A DNA stretch of 64,000 nucleotides. Origin: Ramlibacter agri (GTDB lineage: Bacteria; Pseudomonadota; Gammaproteobacteria; Burkholderiales; Burkholderiaceae_C). Shown in pieces: positions 28,451-37,555 of the stretch; position 1 is the first letter of the stretch; every line of letters starts with the position of its first letter. The position numbers and the translations under genes are program-made. The notes under the pieces are model-generated. The model was not told where the DNA came from, did not search any database, and saw only the letters and a program-made list of their open reading frames with translations. The DNA lies in contig NZ_JABBFX010000001.1 in the NCBI RefSeq assembly GCF_012927085.1, positions 558,001 through 622,000 of the forward strand, read 5' to 3'.

Positions 28451-31400
28451 TTGCCCGATGTCCATGACGCCCTCGAGCCTGCCTTGTTCCGAGACCTGCT
28501 GAATGCGCTGAGCGGCGGCCGCCGCAAGGCACCGGCCCAGCCGCCGGCGCCTCCGACGGAAAGCGCCGAGCAATGGCGCACGCGCGGCAATACCGCCCTC
28601 GGCGCGGGCCAGCTTGCGGAAGCGGAGCGGTGCTACCGCGAAGCCACGGCGGCGGACCCTGCCGATGCGCTCGCGCGCCTCAACCTGGGCTTCGCCCTGC
28701 TCGAACTACAGCGGCCTGCCGAGGCGGCGAAGGAGCTGGACCAGGCCATCGCGTTGCGCCGCAGCGACGACTTCCTTCACGAAGCCCACTTTCTCCTGGG
28801 CCGGGCCCAGCAAGCCGCCGGCCAGCCCGAAGAGGCGCTCGCCAGCTACGGCAAGGCGGTGCAGGCGCGAGCCGGTTTCGGCGAGCCCCTGGAGGCGGCC
28901 GTGCAGCTGCTGCAGCAGGCAGGCCGGCACGCGGAGGCGCTGGAGTGGGCGCGCCGCTGGGCTGCCGCGACGGGCTCGCTGGACGCGGCGCTCGCGGCCG
29001 CGATTGCGCTCTACGAGCTGCAGCGGCCGGTGGAGGCGCTCGCAGCGCTGGATGCGGTGCTCGGCGCGCAGCCGGATCACGCCAGCGCCCTGGAAGGCCG
29101 CGGCAACGTCCTGCTGCAACTGCGCCGCCCGCAGGAGGCGCTGGCCAGCCTGGAGCGGGCCGTGGCGCTGCGGGGCCCCAGCGCTGGCAGCTTGTCCAAT
29201 ATCGCGGCCGCGCTGCATGCCGCCGGCCGGCTGGAGGAAGGCTTGGCGGCCGCCGAACGGGCGCTTGCGTTGGACGCCGGCCATCGTGACGCGCTGTACA
29301 ACCGCGGTGCGATCCTCGTCGGCCTGCTGCGGCTGGAGGAGGCCGCTCGGGTGCTGGGAGCGGCCCTGCAACTGCACCCCGGCGATGCCGACCTGCGCTG
29401 GAACCATGCCATCGCCTTGCTGCTGGCCGGTCGCCTGGAAGCCGGATGGGGCGACTACGAGGCACGCTGGGACGCGGCGGCGACGCAGCCGCATCCGGCG
29501 CGTCGCGACTACGGTTCGCCCGCCTGGACCGGCGGCGAGGATCTGCGTGGCAAGCGCATGCTGGTGGTTTGCGAGCAGGGGCTCGGTGACTCGATCCAGT
29601 TCGTCCGCTACCTGCCCCTGCTGCAGGAACGTGGCGCCCAGGTCTCGGTGCTGCTGCAGCGCCCCTTGCATGCCCTGGTCGCCGATGCCTTCCCCGGCGT
29701 GCAGGTGATGGCGAGCGATGGCCCGGTGCCGGCGAGCGACTTCCATTGCTTCATGTTGAGCCTGCCCGGGGCGTTCCAGACGACCCTGGCCACGATCCCG
29801 GCGCAGCAACAGCCTTATTTCCGCAGCGACGCGCAGCGCCGCCGCGAGTGGGACCAGCGCCTGGGCCCGCGGGGTGCTCTGCGCGTCGGCCTCGCGTGGT
29901 CCGGCAACTCCGCGCACCAGAACGACAGCAACCGCTCCATTCCGCTCGAAGCGCTCCAGGCCCTTGCCAGACCGGGCGTGCAGTTCGTCAGCGTGCAGCA
30001 GGAGGTGCGCGACAGCGACCTGCCGGCGCTGCAGGCCTGGCCCGGCGGGCTGCTGCATTTCGGCAAGGAGCTGCGGACCATGGCCGACACCGCGGCCCTC
30101 ATCGACAACCTGGACCTGCTGGTCAGCGTCGACACCAGCGTGGCTCACCTGGCCGGCGCGCTGGGCAAGCCGACCTGCGTGCTGTTGCCCGCCTGTCCCG
30201 ATTGGCGCTGGCTGCTGGAGCGCGAGGATTCGCCCTGGTACGCCGGCATGCGCCTGTTGCGGCAGCAGCGGGCCGGCGATTGGACTCCCGTCCTGGGGCG
30301 GGTGCACGCGGAACTCGCGCAGCGCGCGGCTGCGGCGTCGGCCGACCCGCAAGCGCAAGGCCAGGAGCTCCTTGCCGCAGGCGAGGCGGCCGAGGCGACC
30401 GGGCGTGTGAGCGAGGCGCAGGCCTTTTACGCGCGCGCGGCGGCAGCCTTGCCGGCCGCCCGCGAGCGCCTGGCCGGGGTCTCCCAGGCGCTGGAGCTGT
30501 ACGAGGCTGCCCGGCGCGAGTCCGCCCGGGGGAACGCGTCGCAGGCCGAGGCATTGCTCCGGCAGGCCCTGGCGGCGAAGACGGGCTTCTTCGATGCATG
30601 GGTGCTGCTGGCCGGCGTGCTGGAGGCAGATGACGCGCAAGGCGCCGCCGACGCCATTGCGCAGGCGTTGCGCCTGCAGCCTGAACAGGCCAGCGCCCTG
30701 TTCCAGCAGGCGGGCTTGCTGCGCCGGCTCGGCCAGCTGGACGCCGCGACCCGATCGGCCTGCCGGGCCGCGCAGCTGCGGCCCGACCAGCCCGAATACC
30801 TTTCGCTGGCCAGCCTGCTGCTCTACATCCAGGGCTTCGTGCGCGAAGGCCTGGAGCCCCTGCGCCGCGCCATCGCCGCGGCGCCGGAGCGCCTGGCCCT
30901 GCGTTGCCGCGAGCTGTTCCTGCAAAGCCTGGTCGAGGGCGAGACCGCGGAAAGCCTGTTCGAGCGGCACGTCGCCCTCGGGCGAGAGCTGGAAGCCGCG
31001 GTCCGTCCGCGGCAGCTGCCGCCGCCGATCGCTGCGAAACCGCGGCTGCGCGTGGGCTTCGTGTCGGAAGACCTCGTCTCGCACCCGGTCGCCCTGTTCC
31101 TGCTGCCCCTGCTGGAGCACCATTCGCGCGAGCGCTTCGAGTTCGTCTGCTATTCGAGTTCCAAGGGCGCCGACCACGTGACGCGCCAGATGCGCCAGCT
31201 GGTCGACCGCTGGGTCGATGCGCGCGAGCTGCACGACCTGGAACTGGCCGACCGGATCGCGGCCGACGGCATCGACATCCTCGTCGATCTCGGCGGCCAC
31301 ACGGGCAGCATCCGCCTCGGCGTGTTCGCCGCGCGGCCGGCGCCGGTGCAGGTGAGCTGGCTCGGATACCTGAACACCACGGGCTTGACCCGCATCGACT

Positions 31401-33433
31401 ACCGCATCACGGACGTCCGCGCCGATCCGCCGCAGCTGTCGCAGCACCTGCATACGGAGCGCCTGCTGTACCTGCCGCACAGCCAGTGGTGCTACCGCCC
31501 CTTCATGCATGTGGAGGCCGCCGCGACGGCGCCCTTCGAGCGCAATGGCTACATCACCTTCGGCTCGTTCAACAACGTCACCAAGCTGACGGAGGACATG
31601 CCCGCGCGCTGGGCACGCATCCTCAACGCCGTTCCCTCCTCGCGGCTGGTCGTGGTCACGGTCGCCTCGGATCGCAAGCGGGCCGCCGTCCGTGCCGCCA
31701 TGGAGCAGGCCGGCTGCGCGCCCGAGCGGGTGCAGTTCATGCCGCGGCTGGATCTCGAGGGCTTCTACCGGCTGATGAACGACGTGGACATCGCCCTCGA
31801 CACCTATCCCTGCGGTGGCGGCACGACGACCTTCGACACGCTCTGGATGGGCGTGCCGGTGCTCACCGCCACCGGCCCGCTGCCAGTGTCGCGCAGCGCG
31901 GCCGCCGTGGTCGGCGCGCTCGGGCTCACGGACTGGATCGCGGACGGCATCGGGAACTACGAGGCCCTCGCCATCGAACGCGCGCGGGACACCGCGACCA
32001 TCGCGCAACTGCGGCGCACTTTGCGCGGCCGGATGCGGGCGTCGCCGCTGATGGACGAAAAGCGCTTCGCCGCCGACTTCGAAGCGCTGCTGCAGCGGGC
32101 CTGGCGGGAACGCTGCACGGCGCTGGCCGTGCCGGCGCGTCCGGCTGCGCCCCTCGACCTCGACGCCGCTTTCCGCCAGTTCCAGGACCTGCTGGCGCAG
32201 GGCCGCTACGCCGAGGCGCTGGCCATCGCGGAAAGCGCCGGTGCCCAGGCCGGGCCGAGCGCGGCGCTGAACATCAACAAGGCCGTCGTGCTGGAGAAGC
32301 TGGGGCGCTTCGACGAAGCCCTGGCTTGCCTGGACGAAGCGCTGCGCCTGCAGCCAGGCCGCCGCGAGGCGCAATTGAACAAGGTGGCGACGCTGATGGA
32401 GGCCGCCCGCCCGCGCGAAGCCATCGCCTGCGCCGATGCGCTGCTGGCGGCGCGGCCGGACGATGCCGACCTGCACGTGAACCGGGCCTTCTGCCACCTG
32501 CTGCTGGGAGAGTTCGAGCAGGGCTGGGCCGACCACGAGTGGCGCGGCCGCAGCGCGGGCCTGAAGGCGCCGCTGCCGCAGGCCGAGTGCCCGCCCTGGC
32601 AGGGCGAGGACCTGGCCGGCCGCACCATCTACGTGTATGGCGAGCAGGGCTTCGGGGACAGCATCCAGTTCATCCGCTACCTGCCGGAGCTGGCCCGCCG
32701 CGCCGGCACGGTGCTGCTGCAGCTGCCGCTGCCCCTGGTGCCGCTGCTCGGCGAGCTGCCTGCCAATTGCCGGCTCCTGCCCGAACGTGCGGTGCTGCCG
32801 AAGGTGCATTTCCAGGCTTCCCTCATGAGCCTGCCGGCGGTACTGGGCACCCGCCTGGCGACGGTCCCCGCGCCCGTGCCTTACCTGCGCGCGGAGCCGG
32901 CCGCCGTCGCCGCCTGGCGCAAGCGCCTGGGCAGCGATCGCCTGAACGTGGGCATCGCCTTCAGCGGCAAGCCCACGCACGTCAACGATGGCCGCCGCTC
33001 GATTCCCCTGGCGGCTTGCCGCACGCTGGCCAGCGAAGCCTGCTGCTTCGTCATCCTGCAGCCGGAGGTGAAGGCCGCCGACGCGGACGCCCTCGCGGCC
33101 TGGCCCGAGCTGTTGCACGCCGGCCGCGAACTGCGGCACTTCGGCGACACGGCGGCCCTGGTGGAGGCGCTCGACCTGGTGATCAGCGTCGATACCAGCG
33201 TGGCGCACCTGGCTGGCGCGCTCGGACGGCCCGTGTGGCTCCTGCTGCCGCACGTGCCGGACTGGCGCTGGCTGCTGGAGCGCGAAGACTCGCCCTGGTA
33301 CCCCACTGCAAGGCTGTACCGGCAGGGCCCGGAGCGCAGCTGGCACGCGCCCCTGGCGCGTGCACGCGACAACCTGCGTGCTCTCGTCACGCAGCGGGCC
33401 GGCTCGGCGGGTGTACCGCGGGACCTCGGGTAG
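28451..33433 (+). CDS. Giant multi-module TPR-glycosyltransferase (GT9-like / GT41 / GT9-like)
   Basis: About 1660 residues, no signal peptide. Modules in order: TPR repeats (about 39-310); a GT9-like domain (about 316-617) with VCEQGLGDSIQFVRYLPLL, LAWSGNSAHQNDSNRSIP and SVDTSVAHLAGALG; TPR repeats (about 630-820); a GT41/O-GlcNAc-transferase domain (about 866-1220) with VGFVSEDLVSHPVALF, VDLGGHTGSIR, QVSWLGYLNTTGL, FGSFNNVTKL (putative UDP-contacting Lys) and DTYPCGGGTTTFDTLWMG; more TPRs (about 1237-1350); and a second GT9-like domain (about 1350-1647). GT41 enzymes transfer sugars to protein Ser/Thr. The start is uncertain: TTG 28451 or TTG 28484, the latter aligning better with the N-termini of the two paralogues downstream. 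There is no in-frame ATG nearby. Confidence 0.88.
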   Translation: MPDVHDALEPALFRDLLNALSGGRRKAPAQPPAPPTESAEQWRTRGNTALGAGQLAEAERCYREATAADPADALARLNLGFALLELQRPAEAAKELDQAIALRRSDDFLHEAHFLLGRAQQAAGQPEEALASYGKAVQARAGFGEPLEAAVQLLQQAGRHAEALEWARRWAAATGSLDAALAAAIALYELQRPVEALAALDAVLGAQPDHASALEGRGNVLLQLRRPQEALASLERAVALRGPSAGSLSNIAAALHAAGRLEEGLAAAERALALDAGHRDALYNRGAILVGLLRLEEAARVLGAALQLHPGDADLRWNHAIALLLAGRLEAGWGDYEARWDAAATQPHPARRDYGSPAWTGGEDLRGKRMLVVCEQGLGDSIQFVRYLPLLQERGAQVSVLLQRPLHALVADAFPGVQVMASDGPVPASDFHCFMLSLPGAFQTTLATIPAQQQPYFRSDAQRRREWDQRLGPRGALRVGLAWSGNSAHQNDSNRSIPLEALQALARPGVQFVSVQQEVRDSDLPALQAWPGGLLHFGKELRTMADTAALIDNLDLLVSVDTSVAHLAGALGKPTCVLLPACPDWRWLLEREDSPWYAGMRLLRQQRAGDWTPVLGRVHAELAQRAAAASADPQAQGQELLAAGEAAEATGRVSEAQAFYARAAAALPAARERLAGVSQALELYEAARRESARGNASQAEALLRQALAAKTGFFDAWVLLAGVLEADDAQGAADAIAQALRLQPEQASALFQQAGLLRRLGQLDAATRSACRAAQLRPDQPEYLSLASLLLYIQGFVREGLEPLRRAIAAAPERLALRCRELFLQSLVEGETAESLFERHVALGRELEAAVRPRQLPPPIAAKPRLRVGFVSEDLVSHPVALFLLPLLEHHSRERFEFVCYSSSKGADHVTRQMRQLVDRWVDARELHDLELADRIAADGIDILVDLGGHTGSIRLGVFAARPAPVQVSWLGYLNTTGLTRIDYRITDVRADPPQLSQHLHTERLLYLPHSQWCYRPFMHVEAAATAPFERNGYITFGSFNNVTKLTEDMPARWARILNAVPSSRLVVVTVASDRKRAAVRAAMEQAGCAPERVQFMPRLDLEGFYRLMNDVDIALDTYPCGGGTTTFDTLWMGVPVLTATGPLPVSRSAAAVVGALGLTDWIADGIGNYEALAIERARDTATIAQLRRTLRGRMRASPLMDEKRFAADFEALLQRAWRERCTALAVPARPAAPLDLDAAFRQFQDLLAQGRYAEALAIAESAGAQAGPSAALNINKAVVLEKLGRFDEALACLDEALRLQPGRREAQLNKVATLMEAARPREAIACADALLAARPDDADLHVNRAFCHLLLGEFEQGWADHEWRGRSAGLKAPLPQAECPPWQGEDLAGRTIYVYGEQGFGDSIQFIRYLPELARRAGTVLLQLPLPLVPLLGELPANCRLLPERAVLPKVHFQASLMSLPAVLGTRLATVPAPVPYLRAEPAAVAAWRKRLGSDRLNVGIAFSGKPTHVNDGRRSIPLAACRTLASEACCFVILQPEVKAADADALAAWPELLHAGRELRHFGDTAALVEALDLVISVDTSVAHLAGALGRPVWLLLPHVPDWRWLLEREDSPWYPTARLYRQGPERSWHAPLARARDNLRALVTQRAGSAGVPRDLG

Positions 33434-33465
33434 AGTAAAGGCTGGTCTTTTCCCGGTCCCCCAAC

Positions 33466-33759
33466 ATGTTCAAGTGGTTCGCAACGGCACCGGCGCAGCA
33501 GTTCGCCCAGGAGCAAGCTGATTTCATCCTGTCGCAGCTGCGCGGCTCGATGGACAAGCGCGATGCCAAGTTCACGGCGAAGGCCGAAAAGGTGCTGGTG
33601 CGCGTGGACCGCAACGCGCGCGATTTCCGCACCCGCGAACGCCTGAACTTCTACAAGAAGGCGCGCCTGGCCAACGCCTTCCTCTGGAAGCTGAAGGACG
33701 GCGGCTGCCCGCCCGAGTACGCGAAGCAGCTGACGGAGTGGCTCACGTTCCGGCTGTGA
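33466..33759 (+). CDS. Small basic protein of unknown function, embedded in the TPR-glycosyltransferase array
   Basis: 97 residues, soluble, rich in Lys/Arg and aromatic residues, predicted helical throughout (QFAQEQADFILSQLRGSMDK, RTRERLNFYKKARLANAFLW). No signal peptide, TM segment or motif I recognise. ATG 33466 lies 32 bases after the giant gene, and its stop overlaps the next TPR-GT gene by one base (TGATG), so it is translationally coupled to it. Codon use is like its neighbours, which supports a real gene. It could be an adaptor or an unrelated passenger; its job cannot be told. Confidence 0.75.
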   Translation: MFKWFATAPAQQFAQEQADFILSQLRGSMDKRDAKFTAKAEKVLVRVDRNARDFRTRERLNFYKKARLANAFLWKLKDGGCPPEYAKQLTEWLTFRL

Positions 33760-35606
33760 TGGCCTGGCTGCGCAACGTCACCTCCTTCTTCGCGCCGGCG
33801 CCGCCTGCTCCCCCCGACTGGAAGGCGCGCGGCAACGAGGCCCTCGCGAAGGGCGACCTGGCCGAGGCCGGGCGCTGCTACCGCGAAGCCGTGCAGGCCG
33901 AACCGGCCGACCCGCTGGCCCGTGTCAACCTCGGGTTCGTGTTGCTGGAACAGGGCGCAGGCGCCCCGGCGGCGGAGAGCCTGCAGCAGGCGCTCGCGCT
34001 GCGGCGTCCTGGCGACACCTTCGTGCACGAAGCGCAGTTCCTGCTCGGACGCGCGCACCAGCAGCTGGGCGCGCCGGATGCGGCACTGGCCGCCTTCGAG
34101 GCCGCGGCCTCCGCGCAGGCCGCATTCGCCGAACCGCTGGAAGCGGCCGTGCGGCTGTTGCACCAGGCCGGCCGCCACGAAGAGGCGCTCGGCTACAGCC
34201 GCCGCCTGGCCGCCTTGCGGCCGGCCGAAGGGACGCTGCTGCAGGCGCAGGAGCTGGTTGCCCTGGGCCGTGCGCACGAAGCCGGAAAGCTGCTGGACGA
34301 GGTGCTGGCGCAGGCGCCGGACCAGCCCGCGGCCTGGTTCCTGCGCGGCGAGGCCCAGCAGGCCACCGGCGAGCACGAAGCCGCGCTGCGTTCCTTCGAG
34401 CGCGCCGTGGCGCTCGGCGGCCCGGACCCGGATGTCTTCGTGCAGGCCGCGAACTCGCTGCGCGCGCTGCACCGCGAGGAAGAAGCGCTGTCCCTGCTGG
34501 AGCAGGCCCTGGCCTCGCAGCCCGGTCACCAAGCTGTGCACTCCACCCGCGCTGCCGTGATGCTCGACCTCGATCGCCTCGAGGAAGCCGCCGCCGCCGC
34601 CCGCGCCGGACTGGCGCACCATCCGCAGGACGCCAACCTGCACTGGCAGCTCGCCAACGCCTTGCTGCTGGCGGGCGACTTCCAGGCGGGCTGGGTGGAG
34701 CATGAATGGCGCTGGCATACATCGAGCCGCAAGAACCAGGCACCGCTGCCCGACTTCGGCCGACCGCGCTGGACCGGCGCAGAGGACATTTCCGGCAGCA
34801 CCATCCTGTTGTTTGCCGAACAGGGTTTCGGCGACACCATCCAGTTCCTGCGCTACGTGCCGCTGGTGGCGGCGCGCGCGGCGTCCGTGCTGGTGCACGT
34901 CTCGCTGGGCGTCCACTCGCTCGTGCAGCAGGCGGGGCTGCCCGCCAATTGCGTGGTGGTCCCCCCAGGAGCGCCGCTGCCGCGGTTCGACTGGTACTGC
35001 CCGCTCATGAGCCTGCCGCTGGCGTTCGGCTCCGGCGAACAGGACTTGCCGCGAGCGGTCCCCTACCTGCCCCACGACGCCACGCGTGCCGAGGCCTGGC
35101 GGGCGCGGCTGGACGATGGCAGTGGCGACCTGCGGGTCGGCCTGGTCTGGTCCGGCAACCCGGGCCATGGCGATGACCGCCGGCGCTCCATTCCGCTGCA
35201 TGCCATGCGCGCGCTGGAAACTCCTGGCGTCCGCTTCGTCAGCCTGCAGCCCGAGGTGCGCGAGAGCGACCAGGCGGTGCTGCGGGACTGGGCCGGCCTC
35301 GCGCCGGCCGGCGCGGAGCTGCGCGATTTCAACGACACCGCGGCCCTGCTGAATGCGCTGGACCTCGTGATCACTGTCGATACCAGCGTGGCGCACCTGG
35401 CCGGCGCGCTCGGCAGGCCGCTGTGGATCCTGCTGCCCCGCTCGCCGGACTGGCGCTGGATGCTGGAGCGCGAAGACTCGCCCTGGTATCCGAGCGCGCG
35501 CCTGCTGCGGCAGCAGGACGCGGACGGCTGGCCCCCGGTGCTGGCGCGCGTGCGCGGCGAGCTCGCCGCGCTGGTGCAGCAGCGGCGAACCGGGGAGGCC
35601 CGCTGA
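33759..35606 (+). CDS. TPR protein with GT9-like glycosyltransferase domain (paralogue 2)
   Basis: 615 residues. The N-terminus MAWLRNVTSFFAPAPPAPPD is followed by TPR repeats (about 25-310) beginning WKARGNEALAKGDLAEAGRC. A GT9-like domain (about 310-610) contains LFAEQGFGDTIQFLRYVPLV, LVWSGNPGHGDDRRRSIP, TVDTSVAHLAGALG and DWRWMLEREDSPWYP. It is clearly a duplicate of the first half of the giant upstream protein. The acidic residue of the VDTS motif, which in heptosyltransferases contacts the donor sugar nucleotide, is retained. Start ATG 33759 overlaps the small gene; the stop overlaps paralogue 3 by one base. Confidence 0.86.
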   Translation: MAWLRNVTSFFAPAPPAPPDWKARGNEALAKGDLAEAGRCYREAVQAEPADPLARVNLGFVLLEQGAGAPAAESLQQALALRRPGDTFVHEAQFLLGRAHQQLGAPDAALAAFEAAASAQAAFAEPLEAAVRLLHQAGRHEEALGYSRRLAALRPAEGTLLQAQELVALGRAHEAGKLLDEVLAQAPDQPAAWFLRGEAQQATGEHEAALRSFERAVALGGPDPDVFVQAANSLRALHREEEALSLLEQALASQPGHQAVHSTRAAVMLDLDRLEEAAAAARAGLAHHPQDANLHWQLANALLLAGDFQAGWVEHEWRWHTSSRKNQAPLPDFGRPRWTGAEDISGSTILLFAEQGFGDTIQFLRYVPLVAARAASVLVHVSLGVHSLVQQAGLPANCVVVPPGAPLPRFDWYCPLMSLPLAFGSGEQDLPRAVPYLPHDATRAEAWRARLDDGSGDLRVGLVWSGNPGHGDDRRRSIPLHAMRALETPGVRFVSLQPEVRESDQAVLRDWAGLAPAGAELRDFNDTAALLNALDLVITVDTSVAHLAGALGRPLWILLPRSPDWRWMLEREDSPWYPSARLLRQQDADGWPPVLARVRGELAALVQQRRTGEAR

Positions 35607-37549
35607 TGCGAGCACTTTTCGGCCGGCTGCTGGGCCGCAACACGCCGCCGGTGCCGGCGCCCACGCCCACGCCCACGCCCACGCCCGAATCCCAGGCTGC
35701 GCACCTGCAGGCAGGCAACGCCGCGCTGGCCGCGGGTGACCTGGCGGCGGCCGGCAAGCACTACCGCGCCGCCGTGAGGCAGGCGCCCGGCGATGCCATG
35801 GCGCACCTGAACCTCGGCTACGTGCTGCTGGAGCAGGGCCAGCTCGATGTCGCCCGCGACAGCCTCGAGAAGGCCGTTGCGCTGGGCGGCGGCGCCGATG
35901 CGCACTACCTGCTCGGGCAGGCCCACGCCGCCCGCGGCGATTGGGCGGAGGCCCGCGCGAGCCATCGCCGCGCCGTCGACGCCCGCGCCGACTTCGGCTT
36001 TGCATGGAAGGACCTGGGCGTGGCCTGCGAGCAGCTGGGCGATGCACCGGCGGCGCTGGACGCCTACGAGCGCGCGAGCCGCCACGCCCCGGACCTGGTC
36101 GACGCCCTGGGCGGCCGCGCCCGCATGCTGCTGCAACTCGGACGCCACGCGGATGCGCTGCAAAGCGCCAGGGCGTGGAGCGAGCGGGCGCCCGAGGACT
36201 GGAGCGCGCACTTCGTGCATGCGCAGGCCCTGCAGGCCCTCGGTCACGACGCCGAAGCCCTGCCCGTGCTGGACCGGGCGCAGCAGCTGGCCCCCGGACA
36301 CGCCTACGTGGCCTACACGCGGGCCAACGGCCTGTTCCGCCTGCAGCGTTTTGCCGAAGCTGCCGAAGCTTATGCGCAGGCCGTGGCGGCGGCGCCGGAG
36401 TGGGCCGATGCCTGGGCCAACCACGCCGTCGCGCTCGACCGCCTCAAGCGCTACGACGAGGCCATCGCCTCGCTGGACCGGGCTCTTGGCCTGGAGCCGG
36501 CGCACCGCAACGCGCTCTACATGCGCTCGATGCTGCTGCTGTACGCGCAGCGCGAGCCGGAGGCGCTGGCAAGCCTGGAGCGCCTGAAGGCCGCCTACCC
36601 GGGCGACGCCCGGGTCGAATGGGACTACGGCTTCGGCCACCTGCTGGCCGGCCGCATGCAGGAGGGTTGGCCCGCCTTCGAGGCGCGCTGGCGCACGGCG
36701 GACATCGGCGTGGCGCTGCAGCGCCACCCCTTCCGCGAACCGCTGTGGACCGGGCAGCCGCTGCGCGGCAAGTCCATCCTGCTCTATCCCGAGCAGGGCT
36801 ATGGCGACGTGCTGCAGTTCATCCGCTTCGTGCCCGCCTTGGAGCAGGCTGGCGCGCGCGTGCTGGTGTGGGTGCCGGAACCCCTGGTGGGGCTGGTCGC
36901 CACGGTATCGCCGAACTGCGTGGTGGGCAGCAAGCTGGAAGCGCTGCCGCCCTTCGACTTCCAGTGCCCGATCATGAGCCTGCCGCTGGCGCTGGGAACG
37001 ACGCTGGAGACCTTGCCGGCGGCCGTGCCCTACCTGCACGCCGACGCCCAGCGTCGCAGCGCCTGGGCCGGGCAGCTGGGCCCGCGTCGGGGCTTGCGCG
37101 TGGGCGTGGTCTGGTCCGGCAACCCGGCGCAGAAGAACGACCACAACCGCTCGATGCCGCTGGCGCAGTTCCGTGGACTGGCCGTGCCCGGCGTCGAATT
37201 CGTGAGCCTGCTGAACGTGGTGCAGCCGCGCGACCAGGCGGCGTTGCGCGAATGGCGCGAGCTGCGCCACTTCGGCGAGGACCTGAAGACCTTCAGCGAT
37301 TCGGCGGCGCTGGCCGCCGAGATGGACCTTGTGATCACGGTCTGCACCAGCGGCGCCCACCTCGCGGGCGCGCTGGGCCTGCCGACGTGGGTGCTGCTGG
37401 CGCAGCGCGCCGACTGGCGCTGGCTGTTGCATCGCGAGGATTCGCCCTGGTATCCGAGCGCCCGCCTGTTCCGGCAGGACGGTACGGGCGACTGGGCGCC
37501 GGTGATAGCCCGGGTGCGCGAAGAGCTTGCCCGCCGCGCGGCTTCCTGA
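35606..37549 (+). CDS. TPR protein with divergent GT9-like domain (paralogue 3)
   Basis: 647 residues: MRALFGRLLGRN, a Pro-Thr repeat linker (VPAPTPTPTPTPE), TPR repeats (about 32-345), then a GT9-like domain (about 345-640) with LYPEQGYGDVLQFIRFVPAL, VWSGNPAQKNDHNRSMP and DWRWLLHREDSPWYP. The motif that reads VDTSVAH in the other modules is VCTSGAH here (C580), so the donor-site aspartate is lost and the domain may be inactive or altered. It is coupled to paralogue 2 by a TGATG overlap. The gene ends six bases from the stop of convergent argC, with no evident terminator between. Confidence 0.85.
   Translation: MRALFGRLLGRNTPPVPAPTPTPTPTPESQAAHLQAGNAALAAGDLAAAGKHYRAAVRQAPGDAMAHLNLGYVLLEQGQLDVARDSLEKAVALGGGADAHYLLGQAHAARGDWAEARASHRRAVDARADFGFAWKDLGVACEQLGDAPAALDAYERASRHAPDLVDALGGRARMLLQLGRHADALQSARAWSERAPEDWSAHFVHAQALQALGHDAEALPVLDRAQQLAPGHAYVAYTRANGLFRLQRFAEAAEAYAQAVAAAPEWADAWANHAVALDRLKRYDEAIASLDRALGLEPAHRNALYMRSMLLLYAQREPEALASLERLKAAYPGDARVEWDYGFGHLLAGRMQEGWPAFEARWRTADIGVALQRHPFREPLWTGQPLRGKSILLYPEQGYGDVLQFIRFVPALEQAGARVLVWVPEPLVGLVATVSPNCVVGSKLEALPPFDFQCPIMSLPLALGTTLETLPAAVPYLHADAQRRSAWAGQLGPRRGLRVGVVWSGNPAQKNDHNRSMPLAQFRGLAVPGVEFVSLLNVVQPRDQAALREWRELRHFGEDLKTFSDSAALAAEMDLVITVCTSGAHLAGALGLPTWVLLAQRADWRWLLHREDSPWYPSARLFRQDGTGDWAPVIARVREELARRAAS
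35660..35686. repeat. CCCACG hexanucleotide tandem repeat
   Basis: Four complete CCCACG units plus a half unit encode the Pro-Thr linker of TPR-GT paralogue 3. Because the unit is six bases, copy-number change alters linker length without shifting frame. Confidence 0.8.
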
Positions 37550-37555
37550 CCTGCC

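Noticed and set aside
28706..33346. Antisense open frame of about 1546 codons opposite the giant TPR-glycosyltransferase
   Set aside because: A GC-driven shadow frame; its composition is repetitive and has no family features, and the sense frame has clear TPR, GT9-like and GT41 motifs.
35660..35686. CRISPR-like or phase-variable repeat
   Set aside because: A short CCCACG microsatellite coding for a Pro-Thr linker. The six-base unit cannot shift frame and there are no spacers.
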